From Pyrenophora tritici-repentis (lineage: Eukaryota > Ascomycota > Dothideomycetes > Pleosporales > Pleosporaceae): DNA of 64,000 nt. Below the pieces are notes generated by a model. It saw only the letters and a program-made list of their open reading frames with translations, made no database searches and had not been told where the DNA came from. Below, piece after piece: positions 59,637 to 64,000 of the stretch. The translations under genes were made by a program, and so were the position numbers. The stretch spans positions 558,001 to 622,000 of the forward strand of contig NC_089399.1 in assembly GCF_003171515.1 (NCBI RefSeq). The letters run 5' to 3'. Within the stretch, counting starts at the first letter, position 1. The number at the start of each line of letters is the position of its first letter.

Positions 59637-60095
59637 TCAAGTTTCAATGTTTGGTTCTTGGTGTATATTGATATCTTTGAGTTCGCTTGATGATGTAGTA
59701 CACCAGACCGCACCCCGGTTCCCACCGTTTAGCTGACTCTTCGAGCTGACCGTATCAACTCCAGCCATCATGCCCTTAATTTGCTTATCTGCAATTCGAA
59801 TCGCACTCATATTTTTGAGGACATTGGTGCGCTACACATAGGAGCAAACATTAGTTCTATGAACCATGTGCGAAAAACGCGAGAAAAGCTGATGAAGCAT
59901 TTGATGCCATACAGCATAGAGCAAAACTTACCACAGCTATAGACAAAAGTTAGTTAACAACTAAGATTAGGCAAAACATATCTGTTTAGGAGACATACTC
60001 GAAACTCCCTGATCCCCTACATCCGCCTACACAGATACTACAGGCTAGCCAATCATGGTGGTAGCAAGAGCGATGAAGACGAATAGAATACGCAT
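59637..60095 (-). pseudogene. Small secreted-protein locus with microexon; possibly disrupted
   Basis: ATG at 60093-60095 opens a 16-codon signal-peptide-like start (MRILFVFIALATTMIG). Reading on, the frame has TAG at 60045-60047 and 60027-60029 but otherwise continues to a strong GTATGT donor at 59998. A 5-base microexon (59932-59936) sits between a CTAACTTTTGTCTATAG acceptor and a GTAAGT donor. The last exon, 59831-59637, encodes 64 residues (RTNVLKNMSAIRIADKQIKG...). Phases agree throughout. Alternatively a GC donor after ATT G at 60050 would join exon 1 straight to the microexon, give no internal stop, and place a signal cleavage site (MIA/V). The mature part would be only about 65-80 residues with a single Cys, so it is not a cysteine-rich effector. 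No homologue recognised. Confidence 0.5.
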
Positions 60096-60978
60096 TTTTT
60101 GTTTAAATAGGAGGTGAAGACGTAGTGATTGATAGAATGTGATGGATGCTGTTACGAGAGTATTCCAAGCAGATTGAACGGCGTGGAGCACGAAGGAGTC
60201 AGACGCCTTTTACCTTCAACACTCGGCCATACTCGGACGCTACGTATCTTACTATTCTGTCCATTACGAGACCGACGGGAACCTGGATATAGTTAACCAC
60301 CGAGCACTGAGATGCGCCGAAGCAAATACATCTTGCTGATATGTACTGTACTGGTACGTGTTTGGCTCAGGCCGTGCAAAGCTGACTGTGCCTTCGTGAT
60401 CTTGAGCGCAGTCGAACCAACTTGCCAGTATCGCGCAGATCCTGTTCGAGCATCGGAAATCGTTGCGGAATTTGGTACTCCATCAGCTCGAGTAATTACC
60501 CTACATAGTCAGAGCTTACATGATCTCCTAAGACAAGTCCAGATTTGCGGCCCCTTTCCCTCCTTCCCCTCTTTCGCTCCGAGTGATACGATACGCCGAA
60601 TACACGCCGGAGCACCGTGCGTCTATCTTACATGTCAGTCTCCGAGATCTCAATCAGATTCACGATCGTCAAGGCCAAATCGCGGTGCCACGATGTGCCA
60701 GTAACTGATGTTCTTGGAGCCCGACGGACTGTCTATCCTGTTTATTGCTTAGTTGATCTATTATTCACTTCGATGACCCCCGAAAAAAGTAGCCAACTTG
60801 ATACCGCTTGGGGAACATAGCATATTACTCAACATACGACCCAGTAGTGTTATTAGTACATACCAATCCTAGACTTAATCAAACTGAACAAATAGATACA
60901 AACTCACCAAACTCTACACCAAACCCAGTACCAGAGACGAACAAAGCCTCACATTCATCTGACCACACTGCACTCTAT
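60096..60978. other. Intergenic region, 0.9 kb
   Basis: Promoter of the small secreted-protein locus (a TATTTAAA element about 10 bases before its ATG) and 3' flank of the chromate transporter gene. A 130-codon plus-strand ORF (60312-60704) is not supported by any motif. Confidence 0.45.
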
Positions 60979-62833
60979 CTAACGCCCCACAGCCCCATAC
61001 CACGCCAACCCAAGCACAGCCCCAATAAGAATCGCCGCCGCAGGCGGAACCCCAAACCAAGCCGTCTCGGCATATGCCACGGCAGCCACGACAACCCACC
61101 ACGGCTCACTGGCCAAACTCTTTCCATCACTACTCTCCGGCGTCAAATACCCAATTTCCCACAACCGGTAAACAGCCGTAAAAACCAATCCCACGGCCGT
61201 AGCATTGATACCTCTTAGTAAACTCAACACCCACCTCTTGGTCCGCATGACTTGCCACACAGATTGCACGCCAACTGCGAGCACCATGCCCGGGAAGAAG
61301 ATACCGATGAAGCCCAGTATAGCGCCGATGATGGTCGGCGTCGAAGTGGAGGAGACGGCTAGAGCGCCTAGGTAGACGGCGAAGTTGAAGTTGGGACCGG
61401 GCATCGCTTGGATGATGGCGAGGCCGAGGAGGAAGTCGCGGGGCGAGACCCACCCGGGGTCAACGACGTAGCTTCGTAGGAGGGGGATGACGACTGGGCC
61501 GCCGCCGAAGATTATGGTACCGGCTAGATACCTGGTGGTGTGTCAGTGGTGAGGATAAGGGAAGGGGAAGGGTATGGACGTACATGTTTGAGAAGAGGTT
61601 GAAAGGACGGGTGTTTGTGAGCGTAGCTCTGATGACCATGATGATGATAAAGGAGGTGAAGAAACCTGCTATGAGTGACAATCCGAGTTTAACGGATATA
61701 TTATGCGTCGTCGTATCCGGTACGGGTGATATCGTAGGTTCGTTACTCGCGTGGACACGATTAACAGTTTGTGTCGTTCTCGCAGGCGTAGCAGCAACAG
61801 CAGTAGTATCCTCTCTTTCAGACTCCATATTCGAAACACCCGCTTGGGTCCTCCTCTTAACAGCCGCAGCCTCCGGTCTCATAATCTGCATCGGGATACT
61901 CTGCACCACACTCCCACCCCCACCGCCGACCTCTTCCTCCTCCCTCCCAGCACCACCCCTCTTCTTCCCCACCTCTCCCTCCCCATCCTCACCCATTGAC
62001 CCCCCCACAAATCCCACCCAACCGTCACTAACCCCCCAATTGCGATTAACACAGGAAAATACCAAAGCGCATTATAACACAACCCAGCACACCCACCAAA
62101 CACCACCAATCCCCTCGTCAACCGATCCTTGACCGCCTTCTCCGCCAATTGTACAGCCGCTAGCGCCACAATACCTACTGTACTGGCGTTGAGACCGGAT
62201 AGCAGCGCGTACACGATGGCGGGGAGGCGTGACGGCAGGTTGTGTACGCCGAGGGCGAGACCGAACATTGTGAGGGCGCCGGGTAGGGACCAGAGGGTGA
62301 ATGCGAGGGTTGCAGGGAAGATGCCGGCGTGTAGGAGGGCGATGCAGAAGCACATTTTTGTGCTAGCAGGGCCAGGGAGGGCTTGATTTAGGGCGAAGAG
62401 TTCTTGGTACTGTTGGGTGTTAGCTTCTTGGTCTAGTTTGTTGGTTGAGGATTTGTGTTGTAATCATCTATCCACCTCTTCTTCCAATCCTAGCAGAAAA
62501 GGTGGATGTAAGCAGGAAGTGCCAAATACTCACAGTCTGTTCATCAACCCACTTCCTCCCCTCTCCTTCTCCTACTCCCTCCCCATTCTCTCCCCTCTCA
62601 CTACCGCCACTCCCCCAACTCCCTTTCCCCTCCACAAACCTCCGATGCAAGATTTGAAAGTGCACCGGCGGCCCCCCAAACGAAGTAAACCCCAAATCCC
62701 ACATTCTAATAAAAACATCGCAAAACCGTGCTTGCAGGGTTTCCTTTTCTGTTTCCGAGTGGGCAGCAGTGGTGGGGTTGTTGAGGCGGTGGCGGAGGGA
62801 GCTTATAAGGGAGTGGATGGTCATTGTTGACAA
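60979..62833 (-). CDS. Chromate ion transporter, two-domain CHR family
   Basis: Model exons 62833-62534, 62409-61993, 61900-61584 and 61531-60979 give 528 residues. CHR proteins export chromate in bacteria; long-chain fungal members have two CHR halves. Half 1: GFTSFGGPPVHF, WVDEQ, then (after intron 1) FALNQALPGPASTKM. Half 2: an FFTSFIIIMVIRATL helix, then YLAGTIIFGGGPVVIPLLRSYV, FLLGLAIIQAMPGPNFNFAVYLGALA and FIGIFFPGM. Introns 1 (GTGAGT/CAACAG) and 3 (GTACGT/CACCAG) are clear. The frame must also change in the linker between halves near 61900-62000. I model a 92-nt intron (GTGAGG/GTGCAG), but it lacks a good branch point, and a one-base deletion in a G run near 61975 would do the same. 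The true in vivo substrate in fungi is uncertain (chromate or sulfate). Confidence 0.85.
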
Positions 62834-63940
62834 GTCGGTAGGTGGGTGGATGCTCCGATTGATGCTGGCCTGAGAAGGCGTATGTGTGCTTGAAATAGAT
62901 AGAAAGTAATAGGATATGTAGATACGATGCTTGCGACGGTAACAATGGCTTGAGTGAGAGTACGAGGAGTCTTCAATAAATCCTTCACTCTTGCACTTTC
63001 ACCTTACTTGCGAAATGGATTACAGCCAAAGCTCCAAGTCGACGAGGCCAAAGTTTAGTGAAACAAGTCAGACTCTTAACAATGGCACAAATGAACATCG
63101 TTCCAACCGCGTAAGCCAAGACCGGTTACCAAGACACCCCGCCATCCAATCATCCCACCCACGCATCGCGCCATCCAGTGGCTTTCTTCGCTCAGGCCAA
63201 AATGCGGTGCTGGGAGCTAGTCCTGGAGAACCGGCACGTTGCGTTGCTGCTACCGGTATCCAAGGCCCAGGCGTTGTCGGTGATGAATGGGGGAAAGCGC
63301 AGCCGGGGAGAGGTGTTAAGCGAGCGGGTAGTATGTCATGTCACTCGAGGCCTGTGATTGGTGCTGTAAGGAGAGGGAGGTTGGGGATTGGGGAAAGCTA
63401 TATACATATACTAGGCTATCTGCGTACATGAACTATAGTTGACTTGTGCGAAAAATGAATGAATGAACAGTTCAAGGTTATTTCGGTCAAGATGTTTCGG
63501 GTTCCGGCGAGATGGTCACGTGGGATTGATCGAGGTAAGTACATGACATGTACATCCTAGTGTTCACTCACGAACGCAGAGAACAGTACATTTCCAGATA
63601 ACAATGCATATTTTTATGCTAGGGGAACTATCTAATATACTCTAATATACAAGTGCCACAGCATGAAGAAACCCCCACGAAAGTAATCAGGGGAGATACA
63701 ACCTCAAAAAAGGACCTCGACCCAACCCAACACAACCCGATCAGTCATGCCAACCCAGGGGTAACCCATTCCAGATAAACGCCAGCCCTTTAGAAAGAAA
63801 CCAAAAGAAAAACACCGAAACCTGACCCATGTCCTTAGTCGTCCAGAAAATACAAACGCCGGCCTAGATGCCTTCCCATGCAGCCCATAAAGATTCAAGT
63901 ACGAAAGCCCGCGCCACCCTCAAGAAAACAACAAAGTCAT
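62834..63940. other. Intergenic region, 1.1 kb
   Basis: Promoter of the chromate transporter gene. A 146-codon plus-strand ORF (62991-63431) has a low-complexity composition and no motif; it is not called as a gene. Confidence 0.45.
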
Positions 63941-64000
63941 CTAGCCGTAGTAGCCACTGTTCTGCACCGAGGTAGATGTGTTGGGGTCGTTTAGTTTACC
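63941..64000 (-). CDS. Possible C-terminus of a gene entering from the right
   Basis: The minus strand is open for 19 codons from the window edge to a TAG at 63941-63943 and reads KLNDPNTSTSVQNSGYYG at the end. This is compatible with a disordered protein tail but too short to identify. Confidence 0.25.
   Translation of the reverse strand, partial: GKLNDPNTSTSVQNSGYYG

Noticed and set aside
62991..63431. 146-codon plus-strand ORF
   Set aside because: Low-complexity text with no motif; it lies in the promoter side of the chromate transporter gene.

Overview
The window looks like nuclear DNA of a filamentous ascomycete, most likely a Dothideomycete near Pleosporales. The signs are short introns (about 45-160 nt) with GT/AG ends and CTAAC/CTGAC-type branch points, intronless large ORFs, and fungus-specific families (DUF3433, a two-domain fungal chromate transporter, kinesin-5/BimC, PMT1, a PL4 pectin lyase, URC4/DUF1688). 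No bacterial, plasmid, phage or CRISPR features were seen. I found 21 protein genes or gene candidates, and I derived exon boundaries by matching splice sites, phase and protein continuity by eye.

Left part (1-24 kb): the 3' end of a uroporphyrinogen-III methyltransferase gene; a large DUF3433 membrane protein (-); a tandem pair of paralogous single-pass membrane proteins with a novel-looking double cysteine-rich ectodomain (+, 5.5-9.5 kb), the second carrying two apparent one-base frame breaks; URC4 of uracil catabolism (-); a PDE2/PdeH-type cAMP phosphodiesterase with two GC-AG introns (-); a 3.1 kb gene-free stretch with a degenerate tandem array; mitochondrial isoleucyl-tRNA synthetase (-); and a PHAF1/UPF0183 protein (-), divergent from kinesin-5 (+, 24.4-28.1 kb). 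The kinesin tail shows two further one-base breaks at C runs.

Middle (28-45 kb): gene-poor. From 28.1 to 36.9 kb the only convincing gene is a small unknown one at 34 kb, and there are traces of a diverged duplicated sequence. Then come a secreted rhamnogalacturonan lyase (PL4), a class II aldolase/adducin-family protein and a small acidic unknown protein, all on the minus strand.

Right part (45-64 kb): dense and mostly housekeeping. Protein O-mannosyltransferase 1 (-) is divergent from splicing factor SF3A1/Prp21 (+). A hidden three-exon LYR protein, Isd11, follows (+), then an AT-hook-like nuclear protein (+), a four-TM membrane protein (+), an M20 amidohydrolase (-), a hidden small secreted-protein locus with a 5-nt microexon and in-frame stops (-), and a chromate transporter (-).

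There is no evident biosynthetic gene cluster. Neighbours are functionally unrelated, as is usual for fungal core chromosome. The most notable points are the tandem Cys-rich membrane pair, the recurrent C-run frame breaks (which point to sequence errors or recent inactivation), the two GC-AG introns in one gene, and two small genes visible only after assembling short exons.
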